A stretch of DNA of 24,803 nt, from NCBI GenBank assembly GCA_038093975.1, contig JBBPTG010000320.1, positions 1-24,803 of the forward strand, given 5' to 3'. The translations under genes were made by a program, and so were the position numbers. Numbering within the stretch: the first letter of the stretch is position 1; every line of letters begins with the position of its first letter. The notes under the pieces were generated by a model. It ran no database searches. It saw only the letters and a program-made list of their open reading frames with translations, and was not told the origin of the DNA. The stretch is from Chalciporus piperatus. Taxonomy: Eukaryota > Basidiomycota > Agaricomycetes > Boletales > Boletaceae. This document shows, piece after piece, positions 10,746 to 18,921 of this stretch.

Positions 10746-12007
10746 CTAACTCGCAAGTTCAGACATTGCCACAAACGCCTGAAAGAGCGCCGGCACAACA
10801 AACGGCGCTCGACATTCACGCTCCATGTCGGTCAACAAGCCTTCGGCGCGTATTCTGCGCGTGCGTTCGGCGCGGAGTTCGGTTTCCAATCGTAACAACT
10901 CTGTAAGTGTCCATGAGTGCGTGAGTGCGTGAATGCGTGAGTGCGTGAAAGAGTGCGTTTGCAGAGGGACGTACCATCTCGGGAGCTACTTCGGTCCAAC
11001 CCAGCACCAGCACCAGTACCAGCGCCTGAACCCGCCCCCGACCCCGACCCCGACCCCTCAGGTCTCGCCCCAAGCCTCTCCAAATCATCCAAAACCACCT
11101 GTTCCCTCGCCTGTACCGCCGTCAACTGTCTCCTCGTATCCCAAAGCTCGCGCGTCAGACGCTGTACGTCTCTCCGGCGTGATGGGTCACCGCTCCCGCT
11201 CCCGTTCGTGCTGCCGTAGCTGTTCGGAGAGGCGGTTTGGGTTTGGGTTTGGGTGTTGGGATGAGGTGAGGTGGTACGCGGTCGGGGACGGGGGTGGGCG
11301 TGCGAATGCGGGCGGGGAGAGAGACGTGGACCTGTCGGAGGTGCGAGTGTCGGAGAGAGACGTGGGCCAGTCGGAGGTGCAACTATGGCTACGAGTGCAG
11401 GTACGGGTGAAAGACGTGGTCGAGGTGCAAGTATGGGTGACCCAGTCGGAGGTACGGCTGCGAGAGCGAGAGCGGGATCAGGCGGACGAGAGGCAGTAGG
11501 CGACGGTGCGAGTGCAGAGTTGGAGTTGGAGTTGGAGTTGGAGTTGGAGTTGGAGTTGGAGTTGGACAATGGCACTGGGCTTGAGGCGGAGAAGCGCGTC
11601 GTCGATCGGGCTGGTAGCGGGGCATCAAAGGACACGGGTGATGGGGCAGACTCTGACAAGGGAATGAATGCTGTTGGTGGTATCGATACTGGGGACGTCA
11701 ATGGCGCTTGCGGGACGGTAGGCGTGGATACACATGTTGGCGTTCCTGGGAGTGGCGTTACCTCCCCTGGTTCGGGGGCTGGCGTTGGGGACCTTTGTGT
11801 GATGAGAGGTGTATGCGGTCGTACTACTGGAGATTGGGTCCGTGCAAGCGTCGTTGGAGAGACATCGACATCGACCGCGGACGTCGGCACACGGTCAAAC
11901 GGCGGGTGTCGTTGGTCGCCTCTTGGGGATGTCGAGCTCAGATGTGGAGGCGTGTCGCGCGTATCGAGTTTGGGTCTCGTAGGTGGAGGTCCGTCGGCGT
12001 TGCTCAT
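10746..12007 (-). CDS. Proline/serine-rich disordered protein with C-terminal coiled coil
   Basis: Predicted protein of about 395 residues from two exons: 10975-12007 and 10746-10900. The 74-base intron has a GTACGT donor and a TTACAG acceptor. The start is ATG at 12005-12007. Residues 1-260 are rich in Pro, Ser and Thr, with (Ser-Asn)n, Gln-Thr and Pro-Thr-Gly-Pro-Arg repeats, so this part is probably disordered. From about residue 275 a charged coiled coil begins (RRRDVQRLTRELWDTRRQL), is interrupted by a Gly/Ser/Ala spacer, and resumes after the intron (ELLRLETELRAERTRR). It ends in a compact motif, ERECRAPFVVPALFQAF, that I believe is conserved in related fungal proteins, though I cannot name the family. 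Neither localisation nor function can be inferred. Splicing is supported because the coiled coil continues in frame across the junction. Confidence 0.65.
10914..10957. repeat. Octamer repeat (GAGTGCGT)n in intron
   Basis: About five near-identical 8-base units (GAGTGCGT, with GAATGCGT and GAAAGAGTGCG variants) lie wholly inside the 74-base intron of the minus-strand coiled-coil gene. They make up over half of the intron length. Confidence 0.85.
11517..11566. repeat. (GAGTTG)n hexanucleotide repeat, coding
   Basis: About eight perfect tandem GAGTTG units. On the coding (minus) strand they encode an alternating Ser-Asn run in the disordered part of the Pro/Ser-rich protein. On the plus strand they would read Glu-Leu, which creates a long but spurious open frame. 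Confidence 0.95.
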
Positions 12008-12018
12008 CTTTCGTTTGA

Positions 12019-12048
12019 GATGATGATGATGATGATGATGATGATGTG
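12019..12048. repeat. (ATG)n trinucleotide repeat in 5' leader
   Basis: About nine tandem ATG units just upstream of the start codon (12005-12007) of the minus-strand Pro/Ser-rich gene. On the transcript they read as CAT repeats in the 5' leader, so they add no upstream start codons. Confidence 0.85.
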
Positions 12049-12290
12049 TCGCTAAAAGTCTGTCTGATCTGGGCTGTGAAGAAGATGAGCTACAGATGAT
12101 ATCAAGCGCGGACGCGCGGACGTACGGCGGTAGGTGGGGCCTTGGGTGCGTGGGGAGCGGGTGCGAGCGTGGGTTGTTCGGTCTCGTTCAGTATTGCGGC
12201 GAGCGCGCCGTGTGCGGGATGTAACAATCCCTCGGTCGACTCTGGATTGTCCGTCGAGCGAAGGAGTAGGCCACTACGCGGAGTCTCTAG

Positions 12291-12953
12291 TCAACGACGA
12301 GGAGACAGATGAAATAACGGGCAAATGGATACGCACTCTTGGGTCAGCGTGATGGACTCGCTGTCAAGGTCGAAAAAGTAGTCAACTTATATGATGATGT
12401 TCTGGCCAGCTGACTTACATGGAGAGGAATTCGCGAAGTTTGAGTGCATCTGGATCGTTGCTACACAATTTGAACCATCGCATATGGAGCGAGTCCTACT
12501 TACGATGGGGCATCAACGCGACCGCACACGATTGACAAGGGAAGCAAACGAACGCACCGCCAACCCTTCTACCTTTGGACTGGTGCCCGCGGTGGGCCAA
12601 TGAAGTATAAACGACCCGTCGTGCCGCCGTACGTTTTTCTGAGCTGGGGAGTGAACTCTGAGATGAGCGAGATCTGTCTTGAGGATGGCAATCTCTTTTG
12701 AATGAGAGAGATTGGGGGAGTTTACTTGGATGTATTTCTGGTCCTTGTACTTGATCACGACCTCGAGTCCTTCTGGCATGTCCGAATATCTACACTGGAG
12801 CGTGGCTAGCAGTAGGGCGAGGACGTCAAGGACATGGTTGACTCGCTTGCCAGCTACGTAATGGAGATCCAAATCCAAATCGACTCTAGCGGTCAACACT
12901 TTGCGGCTGACATTCATCACGAACGACGACGACGACGACGATCTCGACGACAA
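12291..12953 (-). CDS. Hypothetical protein, four-exon model
   Basis: Small predicted protein of about 146 residues with no family I recognise. Exons on the minus strand: 12953-12726, 12638-12573, 12495-12419, 12360-12291. Every junction has GT-AG ends and keeps frame. The first intron (87 bases) has no stop and is a multiple of three, so it could be retained. After a short Ser-rich start (an ATG at 12918-12920 is an alternative), the body reads HYVAGKRVNHVLDVLALLLA, then a mixed alpha/beta stretch with GLEVVIKYKDQKYIQ, a His-Trp-Pro segment, and DSLHMRWFKLCSNDPDALK. The sequence looks like a folded domain rather than low complexity, which argues for a real gene. No membrane segment is seen. 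It is co-oriented with its downstream neighbour (stop 12291, next start 12007). Confidence 0.5.
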
Positions 12954-13066
12954 CGTGATAATTGACGATTTGACAATGTGACGGTTTGGTTATCAATACA
13001 AAACGAAAACGTGAAAAAGCGACAGAAGAGTTTCTTCCCCGATACAGTCCGTCTGGAACCCAAACA

Positions 13067-13648
13067 CTAGTAGTTCTTCAACCAATCTGCTACTCTTTGG
13101 ACGGCGAGCGCCGCTTCGACTGCTTGGATCGGCTCGTGGTATTCGGCGATGATTACTCCGTCCTTAATCTTGACGATGACACAGCCATCGGCCTGGCGTA
13201 CGAGGGGGTCAAACGTTAGCGCAACGTTGGTGGTGATGCATGTCTTCCTCACCCCTTGCTTGCCATAGATAATTTCCTCATTACATTGGAGGGTGAAGAA
13301 CTTTCGACCTGCCAGACGGATGCCGTTGGCTTGCGTGTTGGCTGGGTTGCTGAAAGCATCGACGATGGCCTTTCGTTCCACAGGAGTGAGCTGCGGAAAA
13401 GGTTGTCAGCCAAGGCTCCAGCTCGACTACGATCCAGCCAAGGCTCCAGCTCGACTACGATCCAGTTGGGGGTAGCATACGAGGAATCCAGCAGAAATTG
13501 CCCACACGCTACTGTTCTGACCTATAATGGCCGCCTTTTGGATCTTTCCTGTCTCGACGAGTTCTTTGTCGACGTAATCTGGAACGGAGAGAGTTAGATC
13601 GGGAGTGAGTAGATGGGTTTGGATGGATCGGATACCTTGCCAGGACAT
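13067..13648 (-). CDS. Profilin
   Basis: Profilin, the small actin-monomer-binding protein that also binds polyproline and phosphoinositides and feeds formin-driven filament growth. Exons on the minus strand: 13648-13636, 13578-13481, 13390-13253, 13192-13067, giving 124 residues, the normal size (about 126). The start MSWQ plus DYVDKELVETGKIQKAAIIG is the typical profilin N-terminus. SAGF, NGIRLAGRKFFTL, IYGKQGADGCVIVK and the C-terminal helix ending in VADWLKNY follow the family order. The intron after the fourth codon and the intron before ADGCV fit the consensus exactly. The last intron (60 bases) is in frame and stop-free, so only homology shows that it is removed. Intron 3 carries an exact 28-base tandem duplication. 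It is divergent from the secreted-protein gene at 13896. A decayed second copy lies 1.4 kb away. Confidence 0.95.
13407..13462. repeat. Exact 28-bp tandem duplication in profilin intron 3
   Basis: The 28 bases at 13407-13434 are repeated without a mismatch at 13435-13462 and followed by three more matching bases. Both copies lie within the intron 13391-13480 of profilin. Without the duplication that intron would be 62 bases, close to its neighbours. Confidence 0.95.
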
Positions 13649-13895
13649 CGTTGTCTATTAGGATGAGGAGAGAGGGACGGAGATCGCCTTGATATCGTAG
13701 CCGTCTATGTACAAATGCGGTGCACACCAACAAACACCGAGTCACCATTGTACGACGTAAAGATCAACGGGCAACTTGGCGACGAGGGGAACACGGTCGA
13801 GGGACTTACAATTTGAGAGTCGAGGAAGTCGCGGGGACTTTTTATTGTGGACGTACATATAACCTTTCACACCCCAATGGATATACAGCCTCACC
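13649..13895. promoter_or_regulatory. Divergent promoter, profilin / secreted protein
   Basis: This 247-base spacer lies between the profilin start (-) and the secreted-protein start (+), so it must hold both promoters. An ACATATAACC element near 13855, about 40 bases before the plus-strand ATG, may serve as a TATA-like element for that gene. Element positions are inferred. Confidence 0.4.
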
Positions 13896-14832
13896 ATGCG
13901 TCTCCTCACACTCGTGCTAACCGCGCTTTCGCTCACTGTCAGCTTTGTCTCTGTCACTGGTAGGCTACATGCATCACCCACCAGATATCTGACCGACTTT
14001 TTTTCAATCAGCTGCCTCATTACGAGAAACTTGCGGCGATGGCAAAGTTCTCAGCGTCTCCACTCTCCCCTTTGATGCCGGAGAGATCACCGTCACAGAG
14101 ATAGAATGCCCCGGATTCGCTGCCCGAGTGGAGGTAGAGGAACGCGCTGATCCTGAACCTGAGCATGAGCTCGGGAAACGGGATACCTCGCAGTGCACGA
14201 ACGATGCATGTCAGTGATCCCGTCCAACTTGGCTCGATCCCTGTCATCACAGGATACTCACCACCCCCGATAGGTAACGTGTACTGTCAAAGCACAGGCA
14301 ACCAACCTTTCATCAGTGACTGTGACACGCTCACTGATGCGCTCGAGAAGAATTATCGTGCGTGTGTCTCATCCTGAGCGCTTCGAGATCATGATCTTTC
14401 CTGACGCGCCACAACACAACACTTGCTGCAGCGAACATGTTCCTCGTGAACCCGAACACGATGGTCAAGTTCAACCATACGACCTGTGCGTACGGATTCG
14501 CCAACCTCGACACCGTCCCGTATGACGTCTGTTATCTCAACTTCGTATGTCGTTCCACGCTTCAAGTTCTCTTTTTTTTTTTTTTTTTTTTGCGATACTC
14601 CGGTGCTGAGGCGTGTGTGTGTGTGTGGTTCGTTTTGACGTTTAGGGATACAACGGAGCGATCACCGCAGAAGATTGTTTTGGAGACTATCCAGCTCCGA
14701 AAGCAACCCCTGGTGGGTTCTGTCTGGACCCGAACTCAAAGTGGGGTATCGAGTGAGTCTTTTTTTTGGGGGTGGCGTTGTTTCGTTGACCAGCATTGTA
14801 GGGTGTTCAATCCCGAGGGCCAAGTCGAGTGA
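13896..14832 (+). CDS. Secreted cysteine-rich protein with Kex2-type site
   Basis: Predicted secreted protein of 198 residues. Exons: 13896-13959, 14012-14209, 14274-14357, 14432-14544, 14646-14752, 14802-14832; all junctions are GT-AG and keep frame. The first 21-23 residues (MRLLTLVLTALSLTVSFVSV) are a clear signal peptide. The mature part has ten cysteines, in ETCGD, IECPG, SQC, DAC, YC, SDC, TTC, DVC, DCF and GFC, suggesting about five disulfides. A Lys-Arg pair at 77-78 directly before DTSQC looks like a Kex2 processing site, so residues about 23-78 may be a pro-region. NHT in the fourth exon is an N-glycosylation sequon. I recall similar cysteine-rich secreted proteins in other basidiomycetes but know no named domain or function. 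An apoplastic or cell-wall role is possible. Confidence 0.8.
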
Positions 14833-15037
14833 GGGAGTACGTCTTTTTGCTGTCTTGCCATGATACTGGTGCTTGCGTTTGGTCCGAATGCGTTTTGTTG
14901 GTGTGCATGTATGCTCTTTGCTATTCCTTGGTCAATACAGTCGGGATAGTTTTGCCCGAATGATATAATGAAACGAGCAAGAAACGACGCTTTTGATTCA
15001 TCCTATTATACACTCACTGATCAGACATGAGACGACC
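14833..15037. other. Spacer after secreted-protein gene
   Basis: Probable 3' UTR of the secreted-protein gene. TATAATGAAAC near 14963 may belong to its 3' end. No gene is seen before the profilin relic. Confidence 0.4.
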
Positions 15038-15284
15038 TCAAAGCAGTCTGCGACTGTCGACGACGCTCATGCATTTGCCGACCTGGACTGGTGCGAGGTA
15101 TTCGGTGACTAGGTTCGCTTTTTCCGTCTTGACGACCATCGCTCTGTCGTGTGTGATAGACGGTCAAACAGGGACGTACGTCGCTGATATCATGGCGGCC
15201 TTTTGAACGCTTCCTGGTTAGAGAAGCATGTCATCGACGTATGCTGGCAATCGAACGAGTGAATTGAACACTTTGCTAGGTAGT
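15038..15284 (-). pseudogene. Profilin pseudogene (decayed second copy)
   Basis: On the minus strand three pieces match the exons of the intact profilin at 13067-13648 in order. At 15284-15271 the start region aligns with the MSWQ exon, but the ATG has become ACT and the Trp codon TAG. At 15243 down to about 15185, after an intron end GCCAG, the frame reads VDDMLL, a TAA stop (15218-15220), then PGSVQKAAMIS, matching VDKELVETGKIQKAAIIG. From about 15142 to 15038 the frame reads AMVVKTEKANLVTEYLAPVQ, matching the profilin strand before the C-terminal helix. The third exon is missing and the final helix is out of frame. No start, an internal stop and a lost exon together make this a pseudogene. 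It is in the same orientation as the intact gene. A TATAAATAGG element survives upstream at about 15330-15340. Confidence 0.8.
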
Positions 15285-15596
15285 CGCAGAGATGGTCTTC
15301 ACAACAGGGTCCTGCAGCCGTTTGATTAATCCTATTTATACAACTGGCAGACGTACAAGCCAAGTGCTATGTGCAGTTAAAGGGGGGGGTTGGGGTTGGG
15401 GTTGGGGTTAGACGTATGTACCGAGTCCGTGTATCAGCGAGAACAACAAGAAAGCAAAAAAAAAAGGTTTACATGATAGCATGATCGTACATTAGATCTC
15501 CTCGTCCAACCGAACCTGTCTGTGACAAGTTCCGGGGGACCGTTTCAAATCTTGACATATTTCGTGAGCGGGTGGATTGATGAATACATGGGACGC
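15285..15596. other. Spacer with G-rich tract
   Basis: About 310 bases between the profilin relic and the exonuclease stop, both on the minus strand. It holds the relic's old promoter, the GGGGTT tract at 15382-15409 and an A9-10 run near 15455. No gene is seen. Confidence 0.4.
15382..15409 (+). repeat. G-quadruplex-type tract, G8 then (TTGGGG)3
   Basis: Eight G followed by three TTGGGG units and TTA. Four or more runs of four G spaced by two T fit a very strong G-quadruplex pattern on the plus strand. It resembles a short telomere-like repeat but is not the usual fungal TTAGGG. Confidence 0.9.
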
Positions 15597-16793
15597 TCAA
15601 GCCTACAAAAAAAGCGAACGAACGACAAACGTCAGTATCAGCACCCACAACGTGAAACCCACGCGCAAAAAGAAAAAAAAGAAAAAGCAAAGAAAACACC
15701 CACATAAGACGCAACACTGACCCAAACGACCGGATAATTGACCTGTTTAATCAACAGCTTGATCTGACACACCCGACAAAGATTCGTCCTCGCCACGATC
15801 TTTCTCCCCTTCTTATCGATCGTAAAACAACTCAAGGACTGCATCCTCTGACACCCCTGACAAGGCACCGTCAACCCCCTCGGTTCTCTCAACACGTCCA
15901 GAGGCAAGACCGAACCCGATCCAAACACGTGATCGTCTGCGACGCGGCCTTGGTGGTAGAGCGAGTAAGCGTATCGCATGCTTTGGTCGATGAGCGTGGG
16001 CGTGTTGGTGGGCGTGATCCAGCGCTGGGAGAAGAAATGGTCGTAGAGGGCGGAAATCATTTCGATGTCGTGGGCTGCGTATTGGAGGAGTTGGGTTTGG
16101 AGAGGACGGGTTAGCCAGAGGGTGGAGCCGTTTGTTCTGTGCATGGCTACTACCTGTGCTGTAGTTCAAAGAGGAAAGCTGTTATGAGCGAACTGCCAGT
16201 GCGAACGTCGCGTAGAGGGGGGACGAAAAGGACGACTTACGGTCCTTGCCTGCAGTAACGAGCCGAGCCTCCCTGATACACGCATCCATCCCCTGCAAAC
16301 GATGCACTCCCAGAAACAACTCTGGGTTCTGTTTAAGAAGGGGAAAAGGCAACCTCTTCCCTCCGGCTGCCAACCTTGCAACCCTCTTCCACTCCTTTTC
16401 CCCTCTCACCGCCGCCCTCGACTCGATTTCGGCGAGTTGGAGATCCAGTACGCCTTGGAGGGCAACACCATACATGGCAGAGATTTCGAGAAAGTCGTTT
16501 CGACAGTCCCACATGATCTTCTTGATGTTTGGGTCGGAGAGGAGCGCTAACAAGGGGCGCAACCATGCCGAGGAGTGACGGATCTTGTGGAGCGCGAGGA
16601 CGTCGAAGACGAAGATATGTTCGGCGCGTTCAGTGCCTATACACATGAGCGACAGAACGCCGTCTGTTCCCCCCAAGTTCTTTCCTTCACAGTCGATGAT
16701 GAGGTAGGAAGAAGCGGAGAGAAGGCGGGTGGCATAGGCGACGGTGGGCGCGTTGGCACAGTAGGTGTATCTAGTTAATGATTGTTCGGCCAT
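15597..16793 (-). CDS. DEDDy 3'-5' exonuclease domain protein with zinc-knuckle tail
   Basis: Member of the DnaQ-like DEDD 3'-5' exonuclease superfamily (Exd1/WRN-exonuclease type), probably acting on RNA or DNA 3' ends. Minus-strand exons: 16793-16241, 16158-15743 and a 6-base last exon 15602-15597, about 324 residues. Exo I is LIIDCEG (D34, E36). Exo II is KIMWDCRNDF near residue 100. Exo III is YAAHD (Y211, D215), marking the DEDDy class. All four acidic residues and the Tyr are present. A C-terminal CQGCQ...CRVCQ pair about 30 residues apart probably binds zinc. An in-frame ATG at 16850 would add 19 residues, but MAEQSLTRY is the better start. The last intron (140 bases, pyrimidine-rich) is uncertain. 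Without it the frame runs on to a stop at 15638 through a Phe-rich tail that looks like translated intron. Substrate and localisation are unknown. Confidence 0.85.
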
Positions 16794-17309
16794 GATGAGT
16801 TCATTGAGGGTACGGCAAAGGACGTGGTCACACGAGGCCGCAGCAGGCAAGAACCCCTATGCACAGCATCTGACTGTACATAACTCGAGCTCCCCATGGG
16901 CAGCGAGGGAACAGGAACCGTGCAACGGGCTCGATGCGACATTCTGATACATTGATGGCGGCTGTGCATTCCTATTTTCTCGAGGACGATCCTGCCCTGG
17001 CTTCGCAAGAAAAGAGCCGAGGCGAACAGGCTCGGGAACACAATTCATCACCGTGACGAAACATGAAACTTTCTGGCCAACTACACCGTTCAAAATCTAT
17101 CGCAGGACGTGGGTAGAAGATGCTATTGTCCCAATAAATAACATAGTGTGTCGAATACCAACGAGTCAGAACGGAATAGCATCTATTTTTCATACAGCAC
17201 GTCGGCGCAATCTCCGAGTCCTATTACAATCCGCGGTCGAGCCATTGACACTCAGGAAAGCGCACGCTATATGGTGTAGGGGAACAAAACAGCTGGTATA
17301 AGTCCATTA
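16794..17309. other. Spacer upstream of exonuclease gene
   Basis: About 515 bases between the exonuclease start and the Sec61-beta stop, both minus-strand. It should contain the Sec61-beta 3' UTR and the exonuclease promoter. Several short frames cross it, none with a recognisable motif. Confidence 0.4.
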
Positions 17310-17794
17310 CTACTTGGTGAATGACCGTATGATTTTAGCGGAAATGTGTAGGAAGAAGATGGAACCAATGAAGGCGACGGCAAGAATAACGACGACATAT
17401 GGGTCACTGTTTGAAAAAAGAGCCGTTCGTGAGCTCGATGGGTGCTATACCAGGAAGAAGGACACGTACACTCGGAGACCTGGTGAGTCATCCGTGTAAA
17501 GTTTGAGCATCGTCCCCGACGAACCGCCTGCACCTGCAGCCCGACTCGAGTTCGGTTTCGCCACCTGAGCACCAGCCGCACGTCGACTGCAAGAAAAGAA
17601 AGGTAACACTCGGTCAGCATTTCCACCATGCTGAACATGACACCATACGCACCGAATCTGAGCACCTGGAGGCCTAGCTACGGTGTTAGCCTTTCCATTT
17701 GACGGGCTAGCAGCACGGGTCGAGGCGTCTGAGTCGGACTACGTTCGCAGGTCAATTTGTCTGCACCGAGCTGAGCGGCAGGGAGACGTACCAT
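17310..17794 (-). CDS. sbh1: Sec61-beta / Sbh1 translocon subunit
   Basis: Beta subunit of the Sec61 protein-conducting channel in the ER membrane, a tail-anchored protein that assists co-translational import. Minus-strand exons: 17794-17792, 17738-17653, 17586-17470, 17406-17310, giving 100 residues, the usual size. The N-terminal half is Ala/Gly/Ser-rich and cytosolic (SDSDASTRAASPSNGKA). The family signature before the membrane, MLKLYTDDSPGLRVDP, is rebuilt across the last intron and is essentially diagnostic. The membrane anchor is VVVILAVAFIGSIFFLHISA, followed by a short basic end (KIIRSFTK). The start codon stands alone: intron 1 (53 bases) begins directly after ATG and coding resumes with Ser. 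The gene is divergent from the R-SNARE at 18031. Confidence 0.93.
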
Positions 17795-18030
17795 CGTTTT
17801 GAAGAAGTTCAAGTTCAAGTGTTTCCGTCAAGACACGTCGTCGAATGGAAAGCTCGTGAGAACTCCCACGAGGGTGACTTCCGAAGGCAGTATCGGAATT
17901 GCCATCTCTGGTATTTCCTTTCCTGGATGCAGCCATGCGCTGCGCAACGCCTTGACCGTCCTCGAAACTACGCCGAAGGTGAGACTTGGGTGATACCTTG
18001 CAGCTCGTTATCAGCGACGTCCAAATCACA
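17795..18030. promoter_or_regulatory. Bidirectional promoter, Sec61-beta / R-SNARE
   Basis: A 236-base spacer separates two divergent start codons of secretory-pathway genes and so must serve both. No TATA box is obvious on either strand. Co-regulation is possible but inferred only from position. Confidence 0.45.
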
Positions 18031-18921
18031 ATGTCTCTGGTATGCATAGTTCTCATTCTCGATTGTTAATGGCCCTACATTGACGACAACTCAGCTGACC
18101 GCCCTCGTTGCACGAGGCTCCGTCGTTCTTGCCGAATACCAGGTACCAGGCGGACGGGACTTTACTCATGGTCCGCATCTCCCTTCTTCCTCTCACTCAC
18201 TCGTACCAATTCGTCTCAATCCCGACAAAATAGCAACTCAAACGATCCTATCCAAGATACCTCCTAACAACAGCAAACTCACCTATGTCTGGGAACAATA
18301 CCTCTTCCACTACGTCTCCGAAGGCGGCTTCATCTACCTCGTCATGGCCGACGACGCTGCTGGACGGTAAGAATCCACTCTCTACCTTGTAATGACGCAC
18401 TCGCGTTGACAGGCGCACCCCAGAAAGATGCCATTCGCGTTCTTGGGAGAGTTACAACGAAAGGTAACCGATCATCGGATAGTTCGCACACCGAACACTG
18501 ACGCCCGACCCAGTTTACAGATCTCCCGTCATCATCGTCCGCCGTTCTGATCTCCACACCTACATACGGCCTTCAAGGCTCGTTCTCACCAACCATCTCC
18601 TCCCTCATGCACACCTACAACACATCACCTCCAATCGACGAAGTCGCCCGCGCCCAAGCAGAACTTAACCAAGTCAAAGACATCATGGTCAAAAACGTCG
18701 AACAAATCCTCAGCCGAGGCGAACGAATCGAGCTCCTCGTCGACAAGACGGATAACATGGCCACTCAGGCTACGGCGTTCAGAAGGGGCGCGAGAACGGT
18801 CAGACGACAGATGTGGTGGAAGAATAGTAAGATTTTGGCGTTGTCTGTCGTGGTGGTGTTGATTTTGTTGTATATATTGGTCGCTCAGTTTTGCGGAGCG
18901 GGGTTACATTGCGTTGCGTGA
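18031..18921 (+). CDS. VAMP7/Nyv1-like longin R-SNARE
   Basis: Longin-domain R-SNARE (VAMP7 type) that drives membrane fusion at late endosomes, vacuole or plasma membrane. Exons: 18031-18039, 18095-18170, 18234-18366, 18424-18463, 18514-18921, giving 221 residues, the same as human VAMP7 (220). The longin domain (1 to about 115) begins MSLLTALVARGSVVLAEYQ and includes ATQTILSKIPPNNSKLTYVW and FIYLVMADD. The SNARE helix (about 127-187) has the zero-layer Arg at R154 in ILSRGERIELL, then VDKTDNM. A single tail anchor (about 192-211, ILALSVVVVLILLYILVAQF) ends the protein. The second intron (63 bases) is a multiple of three without stops; its removal is supported by the family match across the junction. 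VAMP7 and fungal Nyv1-like assignments cannot be separated here. Confidence 0.92.

Noticed and set aside
10816..11088. Minus-strand frame apparently ending the coiled-coil gene early
   Set aside because: It is in a different frame and reads through the intron 10901-10974. The spliced frame continues the coiled coil to TAG at 10746.
11271..12023. Plus-strand open frame of 250 codons with a Glu-Leu repeat
   Set aside because: It is the shadow of the minus-strand Pro/Ser-rich gene. The repeat and GC-rich composition keep the opposite strand open, and it has no splice or domain support.
14572..14625. T-run and GT repeat as a possible regulatory element
   Set aside because: It lies inside the fourth intron of the secreted-protein gene and looks like an ordinary microsatellite and pyrimidine tract.
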